The notes under the pieces: model-generated
Seen by the model: only the letters and a program-made list of their open reading frames with translations
Databases searched by the model: none
Told to the model about the DNA's origin: nothing
Position numbers and translations under genes: made by a program
In this document: positions 54,965 to 63,135 of the stretch, in pieces
How the letters are laid out: each line of letters begins with the position of its first letter
Numbering within the stretch: the stretch's first letter is position 1
Source: Leekyejoonella antrihumi
GTDB taxonomy: Bacteria; Actinomycetota; Actinomycetes; Actinomycetales; Dermatophilaceae
Assembly (NCBI RefSeq): GCF_007845645.1
Contig: NZ_VCQV01000028.1
Location: 1-64,000 of the forward strand
Length of the DNA stretch: 64,000 nt
Direction of reading: 5' to 3'

Positions 54965-57165
54965 GATCGTCTCCGTTTCCGCCCCAGCTCACCGTTGGGT
55001 GCCTCGTTACGATTCTGGTTATTGGCAATTGGTTGCGCTCGCTGCGGTTGGGGGACCTCGCTGGCATAGTGGTCTCGACTGTGGGCGCGGATCCGGCCTC
55101 CGAGCCCTGTCGGCTCGGGCGATGGCAGTGTGCGCACCAATGCCCATCCGGCCGGGGTGCCGTCGCTGGTGAGATTGGCGTAGGCCTGCCACTTGCCGAG
55201 GCTAAGGAAGTCGACCGCCTGCAGGTCGGGTGCCTGCCGGGCCACGGCCGCTGCATCGTCGGGGTCGAGTGGCCGGAAGATGATCTTCGACTTGGCGTTG
55301 GAGTCGACGGCTGCCCGGGTCGAGGGTGGTAGCTGGGCGCGGTGCTGGTGGGCCAGGTGCCAGCCGACCCCGTAGGAGCGACTGCGGGTCAGCGCGTCAT
55401 CGATCGAGACCGGCAGGTGCAGGTACTGCTGCACTTCGTCGATGACCACGCTGGCCGGACGACTACCCGGGTCATCTTCCTCGGCGCGTTCCAGGGTGGC
55501 CGACCAGGCCTCGGCCACGATGAGGGAGCCGAGCAGCTGCGCGGTGATCGGCCCGATGAGGGCCTCATTGAGCGGTACCAGCACAATCTTGTTGCCCTTA
55601 AAGACATCCCGTAGCCGGAAAGTCGGGTCGCGCTGTCCGAGGATCGCTCGCAGGCTGGGCCGCAGTAGGTACTGGCGCAACTTGTTCAGCGGCGCGGCAA
55701 TTGCCTGAGCTTGGGCTCCCGGTGACATCGCCAAGTAGCTCGACCAGAACGACCAAAGACCAGGGTCTTCAACCACCTGCCCAATGACCGAGCGCCGGAA
55801 CCGATCGTCCGTCAGCAGCCTGGGTAGGTCCATCAGCGTGAAGGGGACCTTCCTGGTTGCGCTGACGCGCGCTAGGGTCAGCAGGGCGGAGTGGATGATG
55901 TCCTCGGTGCGTGGGCCCCAGCCATCGTGGAAGACCTGCTTCAGCACGGCCACCAGGCCGTCGATGACGACATCGGGGTCGCGGTTACCGACATTCAGCG
56001 GGTTGAACCCGACAACCCGACCGGTCTTCGCGTCGGCCGGATCGATGATGACAACATCACCAATACGCTCCTTTGGCACGGCGCGCTCGACGATGTCGCG
56101 GATGAGCTGTCGCTTCGGGTCGATCACCAGCACCGGCCGCCCGGCGGCGATATCGGCTGCAACGAGGTTGACCAGCACGGTTGACTTACCGGATCCGGTC
56201 GGACCCAGCGTCACCAAGTGAGCCGTCAAGTCCTGGGCTGAAATCCCAACCGGTGCCGAGGGGCCGGGTGCACCGGGCACCGCGAACAGTCGTTCACTAC
56301 GGTTGACCGCCTCGGGGACGCGCAACGGTCGTGGGTGACGTGGTGGCACGCCGGGTAGCTCTCGGTCGCCGAGTGGCCAGCCCAACAGCCCCGTCAGCTC
56401 CGTCGCTCCGAGCCGCAGTGGCCAGCGCCACGGCAAGCGCGGCTGGTTGAACCGGTTGGCCGGTTCAAACCGCAGGTCGACATATGTCCCACGGTCCTGG
56501 GCGGTGGACAGCGCTCCCAGGATCCCGATCATCAGTTGCTGCCGTCGTTCCGGGGTCATGGCGGCTGCTCCGATGCGGATAGTGGCGGCGAAGCCGTGCT
56601 GCCCAGAGCGGGTGTCGATCTGGTCGCGTATTGGAGTTGGTGCCGACAACTCACCGCGCAGGACCATCTGCCACCACGACTCAGTCGGATCCGGTAGCTC
56701 CTTCGGTAGGTGCTTCGGTGATAGTCGCCGTCCCAGCATTACCTGCACCACCAGACGTTCCCCTTCGGCCAGCCGAGCGTCCAACGCGGACAACAGACTC
56801 AGGCTGGTGAGCTCGGCCCGCTCGGTCGACAAAGCGAGGGAAGGGGGTCGCAGCCGGACGTGGACTGACCGCTGCACCGGCAGACGTGGCTCTGTCATAC
56901 CGTCGATATCCAGACCCGGCAGCAAGTGCCGAAGCGACCGTTGCACCCACACCACGTGCTCGGCGGGTGTGCCGACCAGGTGTTGCACGAGTTGGTTGTG
57001 CTCGGCTCGGGCCTCGAAGACCAGCAGAGGAGCGGCCCGGTCCGCCGCGATCCGAAGCAGCATGCCGTTGACCTGGTCAACCTCGAGCGGGCGCGGCAAA
57101 TGCAGCTCACTGAAGACCCAACCGCTGCCCGGGCCGGTAGAGCGGGATGGCTTACGCGGCGTCAT
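54961..57165 (-). CDS. VirD4/TraG-like conjugative coupling ATPase
   Basis: The 734-residue product has Walker A LGPTGSGKSTVLVN near residue 321, then DPKRQLIRDI, Walker B VVIDEVQQYLHL near 573-580 and SYGVGWHLAHQHRAQL, like the coupling proteins that drive DNA to a secretion channel. The N-terminal ~300 residues are a poorly conserved domain without obvious membrane helices. No relaxase or VirB4 is seen in the window, so transfer may need a helper or genes beyond the right edge. The ATG at 57165 overlaps the upstream small gene by 14 bp. Confidence 0.82.
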   Translation of the reverse strand: MTPRKPSRSTGPGSGWVFSELHLPRPLEVDQVNGMLLRIAADRAAPLLVFEARAEHNQLVQHLVGTPAEHVVWVQRSLRHLLPGLDIDGMTEPRLPVQRSVHVRLRPPSLALSTERAELTSLSLLSALDARLAEGERLVVQVMLGRRLSPKHLPKELPDPTESWWQMVLRGELSAPTPIRDQIDTRSGQHGFAATIRIGAAAMTPERRQQLMIGILGALSTAQDRGTYVDLRFEPANRFNQPRLPWRWPLRLGATELTGLLGWPLGDRELPGVPPRHPRPLRVPEAVNRSERLFAVPGAPGPSAPVGISAQDLTAHLVTLGPTGSGKSTVLVNLVAADIAAGRPVLVIDPKRQLIRDIVERAVPKERIGDVVIIDPADAKTGRVVGFNPLNVGNRDPDVVIDGLVAVLKQVFHDGWGPRTEDIIHSALLTLARVSATRKVPFTLMDLPRLLTDDRFRRSVIGQVVEDPGLWSFWSSYLAMSPGAQAQAIAAPLNKLRQYLLRPSLRAILGQRDPTFRLRDVFKGNKIVLVPLNEALIGPITAQLLGSLIVAEAWSATLERAEEDDPGSRPASVVIDEVQQYLHLPVSIDDALTRSRSYGVGWHLAHQHRAQLPPSTRAAVDSNAKSKIIFRPLDPDDAAAVARQAPDLQAVDFLSLGKWQAYANLTSDGTPAGWALVRTLPSPEPTGLGGRIRAHSRDHYASEVPQPQRAQPIANNQNRNEAPNGELGRKRRRS

Positions 57166-57391
57166 CGTCGTCTCCGTCGTAGCTCTGACTGTCTGCCCCA
57201 AGGGCCGGCTGCCGGTTATCCATTTCCTTCGCTTGCTGTTGAGCGGCGGCTTCGGCGCGGGCGACCGCTAGGGCGATGAAGGCCCGCGACAGCTTGCTGG
57301 CATCTGGTTTGCCTCGGCGGATGCTGCGTACTCGCAGTCGCCGTTCGTCCTGCGGCTTGCGATTTGTCGTGCGCCGTCTACGCCTCGGCAT
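57152..57391 (-). CDS. Small basic/acidic protein upstream of the coupling ATPase
   Basis: The 79-residue product starts MPRRRRRTTNRKPQDERR and ends in an acidic DGDDDDAA tail, with a central helix (SRAFIALAVARAEAAAQQQA). A GGAAGGAGG site precedes the ATG. It overlaps its neighbours by 14 bp on both sides, the mark of a real operon member. The basic head suggests nucleic acid binding. Confidence 0.65.
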   Translation of the reverse strand: MPRRRRRTTNRKPQDERRLRVRSIRRGKPDASKLSRAFIALAVARAEAAAQQQAKEMDNRQPALGADSQSYDGDDDDAA

Positions 57392-57995
57392 GACGCCCTC
57401 CTTCCGACTGATCGTTCCGATCGGATGGCACGGGGTAGCCAGGAATGACGATGTCGGCGTCAATCTGGTTGCCCCAGACGCTCCAAGCGGCATCGGACGG
57501 TGGCCGGCGCCGGGCGAACAGCTCCAAGAACGGGCCTTCGCTAATCCGCTCAATGACGGCATATTGCTCTTCGGGCTTGTGCGAGTGCTCCTGCAGCGGC
57601 GCAAACATCCAGGTTGGCTGCGCCCGGAAGTGCACCGGGGCGTCACCACGGGTGCCGAGGATGAGGTGCTCGGTGGCGTTCCGCAGATACCGGCCGAGGC
57701 CGATGCGTGGCTTGATCCACGTCAAGGGGGATCGTGGGGTGAAGCCCCAGGCTTCCAGCACGTCGTATCCGGCGCGCAGGGTAGCGTTGGTCACCCACAG
57801 CCAGCAGTGCGCGTCCTCGCTGACGAGGTCGGCCACTGGCATGGCTTTGATCTGGTCCAGCGTCATGAGCTGGTAGTGCGCCTGCGCTCCGAGCGCACCC
57901 TTTTGCTGAACATCCCATGGCGGATCAGCCAGGATTGTTTTGAACCGACGTGGGGCAGGTTCCACCTGCCCAGTAGCAGCGTTCTGTGTTAGCAT
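57378..57995 (-). CDS. MT-A70 family adenine methyltransferase
   Basis: The 205-residue enzyme has the catalytic motif ADPPWDV at residues 23-29 and the MT-A70 core (DAHCWLWVTNATLRAGYDVLEAWGF, TEHLILGTRG). It should transfer a methyl group to N6 of adenine in DNA. No matching endonuclease is nearby, so it is an orphan methylase, probably protecting the element or marking its own transfer sites. AAGGAG lies eight bases before the ATG, and a 14-bp-arm inverted repeat is just upstream. Confidence 0.87.
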   Translation of the reverse strand: MLTQNAATGQVEPAPRRFKTILADPPWDVQQKGALGAQAHYQLMTLDQIKAMPVADLVSEDAHCWLWVTNATLRAGYDVLEAWGFTPRSPLTWIKPRIGLGRYLRNATEHLILGTRGDAPVHFRAQPTWMFAPLQEHSHKPEEQYAVIERISEGPFLELFARRRPPSDAAWSVWGNQIDADIVIPGYPVPSDRNDQSEGGRHAEA

Positions 57996-58013
57996 TATTA
58001 ATGCTCCTTCCTG

Positions 58014-58047
58014 CCGATATTCATCGATTACCGTCGATGAATATCGG
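58014..58047. repeat. Long inverted repeat upstream of the MT-A70 gene
   Basis: Arms of 14 bases, CCGATATTCATCGA and its exact complement, enclose the loop TTACCG. It starts 18 bp upstream of the methylase ATG. It could be an operator, an attenuator or part of a transfer or replication origin; the AT content is unusual for this genome. Confidence 0.7.
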
Positions 58048-58268
58048 GCTAAATTGGTTGATTGATAGTCCACCAGGGAATGAGGGAGTAAACCCCGGGG
58101 TGATTACTGTTAAAGAACATCCCGGGGCCAATTGCAATACCACCGGGCAGCGGTGCGACGAGCGACAAGACACGCGAAGCGACACCGCTGTTACCTAATA
58201 CCTCGTGCTTGCTGGCGCATAGTCTGCGACCGATAAAATCCGTTGTGGAATTCACAACTCCGCAAGTA
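58048..58268. other. 221-bp gene-free, repeat-rich stretch of the element
   Basis: No gene is supported. It holds CCCCGGG and CCCGGGG arms around a nested TGTT-AAAG-AACA hairpin (about 58094-58128) and a near-palindrome TTGTGGAATTCACAA (58244-58258). With the inverted repeat at 58014-58047 this is the most structured non-coding part of the element and the best candidate for an origin of transfer or replication. Confidence 0.45.
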
Positions 58269-58460
58269 TTACCAACGACTGCGCCGCTGCATCCAGGCTC
58301 GAACACCAACCGCAACACCGCCGACAACCACGAAACAGACGACCAGGGGAAGCCAGACCTGCTCGATAAGCCGCATCGTCCAGTTGATCGTGAGCGCCGT
58401 ACCGAGCAAGAGGAGCACAGCAACGAGTAGGCGCTGGAGTAGTGGCCGGGACTGGTGCAT
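58269..58460 (-). CDS. Small two-helix membrane protein of the element
   Basis: The 63-residue protein has two hydrophobic helices (LLVAVLLLLGTALTI and LPLVVCFVVVGGVAVGV) and a basic end. Its ATG shares one base with the stop of the upstream gene, so the two are coupled. Function unknown. Confidence 0.6.
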   Translation of the reverse strand: MHQSRPLLQRLLVAVLLLLGTALTINWTMRLIEQVWLPLVVCFVVVGGVAVGVRAWMQRRSRW

Positions 58461-58657
58461 TACGACAGCCTGGTCGCCTCGAAGATCTGGCGGATGGCCT
58501 CATTCGTCAGACGGTTGAGCTTCATCTCGGCCAGCCGCCGCTCCAGATCGATGTTGGCGAGCTCCTGCTTGCGGGAGTCGCTGAGATAGAGCGCCAGCCA
58601 GCATCCTCCGGTCACTGCAGCGAGCGCGACGACGACACCCACGATGAACCACACCAT
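58460..58657 (-). CDS. Small membrane protein with C-terminal helix
   Basis: The 65-residue product has one N-terminal membrane helix (VWFIVGVVVALAAVTGGCWLA) followed by a charged coiled region ending EAIRQIFEATRLS. It sits between two other small genes in the same operon. No family recognised. Confidence 0.6.
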   Translation of the reverse strand: MVWFIVGVVVALAAVTGGCWLALYLSDSRKQELANIDLERRLAEMKLNRLTNEAIRQIFEATRLS

Positions 58658-58663
58658 CGCTGA

Positions 58664-58978
58664 TCACCGGGTCCTGTTCGTGGTTTCCATGACGATCTGC
58701 GAGGCGCTCATCGCGACGGCAGAGCGGATCAGGTTGATCTCGCTTGCCGCGTTGGGGCACATCAGTTCGGCCGACTGGGCGAGTTGCGCGACGAGCGACA
58801 CGCTCTGCATAGCGGCGGCTCCCACCGATGTCACGGCCGCGACTCGCGCGGTCTGCACATCCGCTTCGGCTGCGACGTCGGCGATTCGCACGAGCGTGCT
58901 GTCGCTGATCGACTGCAGCTGCCGGCCGGCCCGACGGCTCACTTGCATGCCACCTGTGTGGCGCTGGACCTCATTCAT
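58664..58978 (-). CDS. Hypothetical helical protein heading a three-gene operon
   Basis: The 104-residue product is Ala/Ser rich and predicted helical, without membrane segments (SDSTLVRIADVAAEADVQTA). It lies six bases upstream of the small membrane-protein gene. AAAGGT precedes the ATG. No known family; location suggests an element-specific role. Confidence 0.55.
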   Translation of the reverse strand: MNEVQRHTGGMQVSRRAGRQLQSISDSTLVRIADVAAEADVQTARVAAVTSVGAAAMQSVSLVAQLAQSAELMCPNAASEINLIRSAVAMSASQIVMETTNRTR

Positions 58979-59117
58979 GGTGACGACCTTTCTGGCACCG
59001 CTTCAGATGCCGTTTTCGAAACGAAGATGACACCAACGACGGTAAAGACGCAGGTCAGCGGCTTGCAAGCACAAGCGTGATAACTCGTGGCATGGCGAGG
59101 GTGTGGTAGAACGAAGT

Positions 59118-59495
59118 ATGACCACGCAGGACTGGCACGCACCGAGTGGCGGCGATCCATCCGTGGTCAGGGCGACAAATGCAGAGGAGACGCCACAGCG
59201 ATACCCGGACTATCTGATGCCCTACGTCGAGGCCGGTGCCCGGCCTGACGATCTACGCTTCATCCAGGCCCGCGAGGAGTTCCTACTCGGCTATGGCTAC
59301 CAGACCGCCCGGGCCTACCGCTGTGACCTCGACGACATCTACTGGTGGGCTAGGGAGCGCGGGTTCGACGTCTTCGGCCTGACCGACAAGCAGCTCAGGC
59401 AGTACAAGGCGTTGCTCCGGCGACGCAAGTACAGCGAGAACACCGTGCGGCGCAGGATGGCGGCGTGGCGGAGGTTCGACGATGCCGTCAAGTGA
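59118..59495 (+). CDS. Stand-alone core-binding domain of a tyrosine recombinase
   Basis: The 125-residue protein has the SAM-like N-terminal pattern of phage integrases, FLLGYGYQTARAYRCDLDDIYWWARERG and YSENTVRRRMAAWRRF. It stops where the catalytic domain should begin; none of the R-H-R-Y residues is present and no downstream frame supplies them. It may be a remnant of an older integrase, or a DNA-binding accessory factor. Such truncated proteins recur in actinobacterial elements, which favours a function. Confidence 0.7.
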   Translation: MTTQDWHAPSGGDPSVVRATNAEETPQRYPDYLMPYVEAGARPDDLRFIQAREEFLLGYGYQTARAYRCDLDDIYWWARERGFDVFGLTDKQLRQYKALLRRRKYSENTVRRRMAAWRRFDDAVK

Positions 59496-59984
59496 AACCG
59501 AATTTGAGGCCAGGGCTTCGATGACGAATTCGACGACAAAATCGGTCCTCCTTGGGGGATTCGGGCCCGTCGAGTGCTACTTACGGGCTACGCTACGAGT
59601 CGTGATCGTCATGGAGCCGCGTACGTTGGCTGTGGCCGCGTCCCAGAAGTATGGGAGTGGTGGGGTGGTTCGTGCACGCCTCGTTAACGGCAGGAGACAG
59701 GGGTGCGAGGCCCCACAAGACCCTGACCAGGCATTTTGCGCACGTGCCGGTACCGAGTGGCCGCAGCTGCCGTGCACGAATCATCCCGGTCGCCGTAGGG
59801 TGACGCCACTCGAGGCTGTAGTCCAACGCTGTTGGACTACAGGTAATCTGAATGGCTCTCGACCAGGTTCGACGTCTCCCTGTGTCGACATCTCCATGCT
59901 CTGGGATGCCTCGGTAGAGGGCGGTGAGGTGCTTGTCGGTGGCCGGTGCTGTACTTGCTGTATGGGCACCCAGGGAGGCTGGCG
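59496..59984. other. 489-bp gap without a supported gene
   Basis: Frames here are short or show no credible protein features. The notable feature is a dyad (see next entry). The region ends with the promoter-proximal area of the CYTH gene. Confidence 0.5.
59816..59842. promoter_or_regulatory. 27-bp perfect dyad, candidate operator upstream of the CYTH gene
   Basis: CTGTAGTCCAAC and its complement lie around GCT. Twelve-base arms by chance are unlikely. The site is 143 bp before the CYTH start. It may be an operator, or a terminator for transcription entering from the left. Confidence 0.55.
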
Positions 59985-60500
59985 ATGACCGATGCACTAG
60001 AAGACGATGTGGAGTACGAACGCCGCTTCCTAGTGGCTGACCTTGCTGTCTTGAATGGCGTGGAGGACTACGAGCAGATCGAACAGGCGTACGTCTGGAA
60101 GGCGGGCGGCTACGCCATCCGGGTGCGCACCATCCGGCGCTCAGACGATCCGACTGGCGAGACGCAGGCCTCCTTCACCCTCAAGGGACCGCGCAAGGAC
60201 GCGCACCGCTACGAGCTCGAGCAGCCGATGGACCCTGGCCATGCGCACGCTATCGCTGAGGTCACACCTCACCGCATCCGAAAGAAGCGCTACGCCAAGA
60301 TCACCGAGGGAAATACCTGGGTTATCGATGTGTTCGAGGGTGCGAACCACGGTTTGATCATTGCCGAGTTTGAGGCGGGGCGAGGAGCTGTTGGCAGCCT
60401 TAAGAAGCCATGGTGGGCGGGCGAGGAGGTCACGGAGGACGTTCGCTACAACAACGAGGAACTGGCCGCTAATCCATGGCCATTCAAGGAACGCCCATGA
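59985..60500 (+). CDS. CYTH-domain protein, probable inorganic tripolyphosphatase
   Basis: The 171-residue product has the CYTH signature ExExK/R as E10-Y-E12-R-R14, followed by RVRTIRR, FTLKGPRKDAHRYELE and an acidic IAEFEA strand. These line the tunnel that binds triphosphates with metal ions. Family members cleave inorganic tripolyphosphate, thiamine triphosphate or make cAMP. The ATG at 59985 has GGGAGG six bases upstream. About 100 bp later a separate promoter drives the dGTPase pair. The CYTH domain is firm, its substrate inferred. Confidence 0.82.
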   Translation: MTDALEDDVEYERRFLVADLAVLNGVEDYEQIEQAYVWKAGGYAIRVRTIRRSDDPTGETQASFTLKGPRKDAHRYELEQPMDPGHAHAIAEVTPHRIRKKRYAKITEGNTWVIDVFEGANHGLIIAEFEAGRGAVGSLKKPWWAGEEVTEDVRYNNEELAANPWPFKERP

Positions 60501-60521
60501 TGTGCCTATCCTTGCAGCGTC

Positions 60522-60549
60522 TTGCATTATACGTGTACGAGAGTATCCT
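60522..60549 (+). promoter_or_regulatory. Promoter of the small-protein/dGTPase pair
   Basis: TTGCAT (60522-60527) and TATCCT (60544-60549) are 16 bases apart in AT-rich DNA, with transcription expected near 60555. It is one of the better sigma-70-type promoters in the window. Confidence 0.55.
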
Positions 60550-60602
60550 GGAAATTGAAGGGGGCGATTTATGCTGCCCGGACTAGTCACAAGGGAGGTG
60601 AT

Positions 60603-60866
60603 ATGGAACAGAACTACGAGAGGTGCCAACCAGAAATGTCGCTAATGGAGATGATTGCACAGGATGCCGCAGAGGAAGCGGCTAGAATGCAGCGCGCGCT
60701 CGAGCTTGCGCGGGCCGCACGTAGGGCCGGTGAACTTGACACGCGGCGACGAGCCGAAGTCCGTGCCCGAATCATCCGGGAAAACGCAGATGTCGATCCT
60801 CAAGATGTAGCGATTGCGGTGGAGGAAGCGAGCCGAGAGCAAATATTAGATCAAGATGCTGGCTGA
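60603..60866 (+). CDS. Small helical protein coupled to the dGTPase
   Basis: The 87-residue product is charged and mostly helical (MSLMEMIAQDAAEEAARMQRA and RRAEVRARIIRENADVDPQD). GGGAGG lies upstream of the ATG. Its end overlaps the dGTPase start by 11 bp in another frame, so the two are expressed together. It may be a regulator, inhibitor or stability partner of the enzyme. No family recognised. Confidence 0.6.
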   Translation: MEQNYERCQPEMSLMEMIAQDAAEEAARMQRALELARAARRAGELDTRRRAEVRARIIRENADVDPQDVAIAVEEASREQILDQDAG

Positions 60867-62271
60867 GCCGTACTGGCGCCCACGTCCGAAGGACAACGAG
60901 CCGTGGCGTTCGCCGTGCGAACGAGATTGCGATGCGATCCTGTACTCTAGTGCATGGAGGCGCCTTCGCGGTGTCACCCAGGTCACTTCACGAACGGATT
61001 CTCTTAGCAAGTCGCATGATCGGCTACTTCATTCATTGAAGGTCGCGCAAGTAGGCGAGCGATTGGCGAAATATCTGCTGAGTGAACATCCAGACCTCGA
61101 AGGGACTATTTTCCCTAAGGCTATTCGATTTGCTGGACTCGCCCATGACCTTGGTCATCCGCCGTTCGGACATGTAGCGGAGAAGGAGCTGCAGGGGATT
61201 CTGGCGAATGAAAGTTACCGATATAGGCTGGACGACTCGTTCGAAGGAAATGCTCAAACATTCCGAATATTGACACGCCTGAGCCACAAGGCATCAGACG
61301 CCGCGTATGTCAGCGCCGGACGCCAAATCGGGATTAATGCTACGGCGGTCTCAATAGCGGCTACCATCAAGTACCCATGGGAGTTCCATAGGGCTGAGGA
61401 TTACCTGGGTGACCACTATAAACGTCACCTCACAAAGTATTACTCAAAGAAGTGGGGTTTCTATGGGGATGATGCAGCGTTATGGAATGATATTAAGCCC
61501 CGCGCGATCGGTGATGGTCGGACGCGTTCACTCAATGCCGATATAATGGATCTGGCGGATGACGTAACCTATGCCATCCATGACGTGCATGACTATTTTC
61601 GCGCTGGCTTAATCCCCCTCAATGCAATACATGACGGTTTGCAGGGATCGCAAACTGGTATTGGTAGTGAATTTTCTCTCTTTGACGCTTATGCAATATC
61701 TGCCCTGGATGATAAGCCCGAAGTAGGCTATACGGCGGATCACCTAATGGGGGCGAAAGCTTGGCTAGACCAGCTCCCCCTTCCGCTGCGGCCCTATTCA
61801 GACTCCGACTCAGATCGGGAGGCGTTGCATGCATTTGAATCGGCTGCGGTTCGGGGTGTGCAAGAGAACGTTTCTATTAATGGAAACGGCGAGTTATATA
61901 CGCCGCCAGAAATACTTCTTGCTTTAGAGTATTTGAAAGAGTTGACGTGGTTCTACGTGATAAATCACCCAGTTCTTTCATCAAATCAACAGGGCCAACG
62001 GAAGATAGTAAGAGAGTTGCACGAATGGCTGTGCGATTGGGCAATGGAATGCTACCCCGAGGACGCTCGCGGGAATCGGCAGAGACTCAGGAGGAATCTT
62101 CGGCGGCTTCCCTCTCGATTCAGAGATCTACTATGGGACGTCGCATCTGGCTCCCCTGATGATGACGTGCAAGTGGCGCGCGCGGCAGTTGATTTCATCG
62201 CGGGACTAACTGATATTGAGGCGGCGAGCCTTCACAGTAAACTTGGAGGCTCAGTACTGCTTCACTCGTAA
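60856..62271 (+). CDS. dgt: HD-domain deoxyguanosinetriphosphate triphosphohydrolase
   Basis: The 471-residue enzyme has the dGTPase motifs: RDSPCERDCDAILYSSAWRR-like start, RLRGVTQV, H59 in HSLKVAQVG, the H97-D98 pair in AHDLGHPPFGH, and D235 in DLADDVTYAIHD. Dgt enzymes cut dGTP (and sometimes other dNTPs) to the nucleoside plus tripolyphosphate. Related enzymes protect bacteria by starving phage of dNTPs. The gene lies in visibly AT-richer DNA than its surroundings (28 G/C in the 60 bases at 61381-61440), a sign of recent transfer. It is not the usual housekeeping copy, which lies near dnaG in actinomycetes. Confidence 0.9.
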   Translation: MLAEPYWRPRPKDNEPWRSPCERDCDAILYSSAWRRLRGVTQVTSRTDSLSKSHDRLLHSLKVAQVGERLAKYLLSEHPDLEGTIFPKAIRFAGLAHDLGHPPFGHVAEKELQGILANESYRYRLDDSFEGNAQTFRILTRLSHKASDAAYVSAGRQIGINATAVSIAATIKYPWEFHRAEDYLGDHYKRHLTKYYSKKWGFYGDDAALWNDIKPRAIGDGRTRSLNADIMDLADDVTYAIHDVHDYFRAGLIPLNAIHDGLQGSQTGIGSEFSLFDAYAISALDDKPEVGYTADHLMGAKAWLDQLPLPLRPYSDSDSDREALHAFESAAVRGVQENVSINGNGELYTPPEILLALEYLKELTWFYVINHPVLSSNQQGQRKIVRELHEWLCDWAMECYPEDARGNRQRLRRNLRRLPSRFRDLLWDVASGSPDDDVQVARAAVDFIAGLTDIEAASLHSKLGGSVLLHS

Positions 62272-62372
62272 GAATATCCTGCACCGTAAGCCGGATCAAC
62301 CATCACTAAACCCCTGTGGATCCCTGGCGGTCATGGTGGAGCTTGACCCGCTCGGTGGGTAGCATTATTCGT

Positions 62373-63119
62373 TTAGCGTGCAATTTGTGAGGCGCTGGTA
62401 GACTCGCCGTGCGCGTCGCGGAGGAGCGGTGGATATAGTGCGACGGCCCGTCCGGCTCGGTACAGTTGTGCGGGTCTGCCTCCGTGGCGAGTGGTCGTCC
62501 CACCGGTCGGTCGGATGAAGTCCTCGGCGTTCGTCACCTTTCGGTGAAAGTTGCGCGGGTCGAGCTCTTGGCCCCACATGATCTCGTATGTACGACGTAG
62601 CTCTGCGACGGTGAACTCGGGGCCGCAGAGCACTGTGGCAATTGGTGTGTACTCGAATTTCGAGCGCGCTCGCTCGACACCATCGCGCAGGATCGTGTGG
62701 TGGTCGAACGCTAGTTCTAGAGCGTCCGACTCAGCGTCGCCCACCGGCACCCACCGTGCATCTATGGCGCCGGAGCCAGCTTGGGGTGGGAGCGCAAGCC
62801 GGGCGAGCGCCAGGTACGCGACCGAGACCACGCGGGTGCGGGGGTCGCGCTCAGGTGCACCGTATGTCGCGAGTTGCTCCATGTGCGTCTGCCCGGGGTC
62901 GACGCCTGCCTCTTGTGCCAGCCGACGACGTGCCGCCTGTTCAAGACCTTCGCGTTCGCCAACGAACCCGCCCGGTAGTGCCCACCGACTCTCGAACGGC
63001 TCTGCGCCGCGCCGGACCAGCAGAACGTCCAGCCTGCCCTGGGCAACGGACAGCATGACGAGGTCGACGGCGACTTCGAGCGGCGGGTGGCGCCTGGGGT
63101 TGTAGTGCGAGGTGGTCAT
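62373..63119 (-). CDS. nrtR: NrtR-type Nudix transcriptional regulator
   Basis: The 248-residue protein has an N-terminal Nudix-like domain (WALPGGFVGEREGLEQAARRRLAQEAGV) and a C-terminal winged helix (FTVAELRRTYEIMWGQELDPRNFHRKV). Most NrtR proteins bind ADP-ribose and repress NAD-related genes; they may lack Nudix catalysis. Here REGLEQAARRRLAQEAGV departs from the REUXEEXGU catalytic box at several positions, consistent with a sensor. Two operator-like boxes lie upstream of its start. Confidence 0.88.
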   Translation of the reverse strand: MTTSHYNPRRHPPLEVAVDLVMLSVAQGRLDVLLVRRGAEPFESRWALPGGFVGEREGLEQAARRRLAQEAGVDPGQTHMEQLATYGAPERDPRTRVVSVAYLALARLALPPQAGSGAIDARWVPVGDAESDALELAFDHHTILRDGVERARSKFEYTPIATVLCGPEFTVAELRRTYEIMWGQELDPRNFHRKVTNAEDFIRPTGGTTTRHGGRPAQLYRAGRAVALYPPLLRDAHGESTSASQIAR

Positions 63120-63135
63120 AAGGATCGAACCTACC

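Noticed and set aside
58209-58430. 73-codon plus-strand frame opposite the small membrane protein
   Set aside because: The minus-strand genes are coupled and hydrophobic in a sensible pattern; this frame is low-complexity shadow.
58664-59117. Relaxase or replication initiator gene in the element
   Set aside because: No HUH, Rep or relaxase motif can be seen between 58269 and 59500.
59482-59988. 168-codon plus-strand frame in the gap before the CYTH gene
   Set aside because: No ribosome site, changing composition, no motif, and it covers the 27-bp dyad; not supported as a gene.
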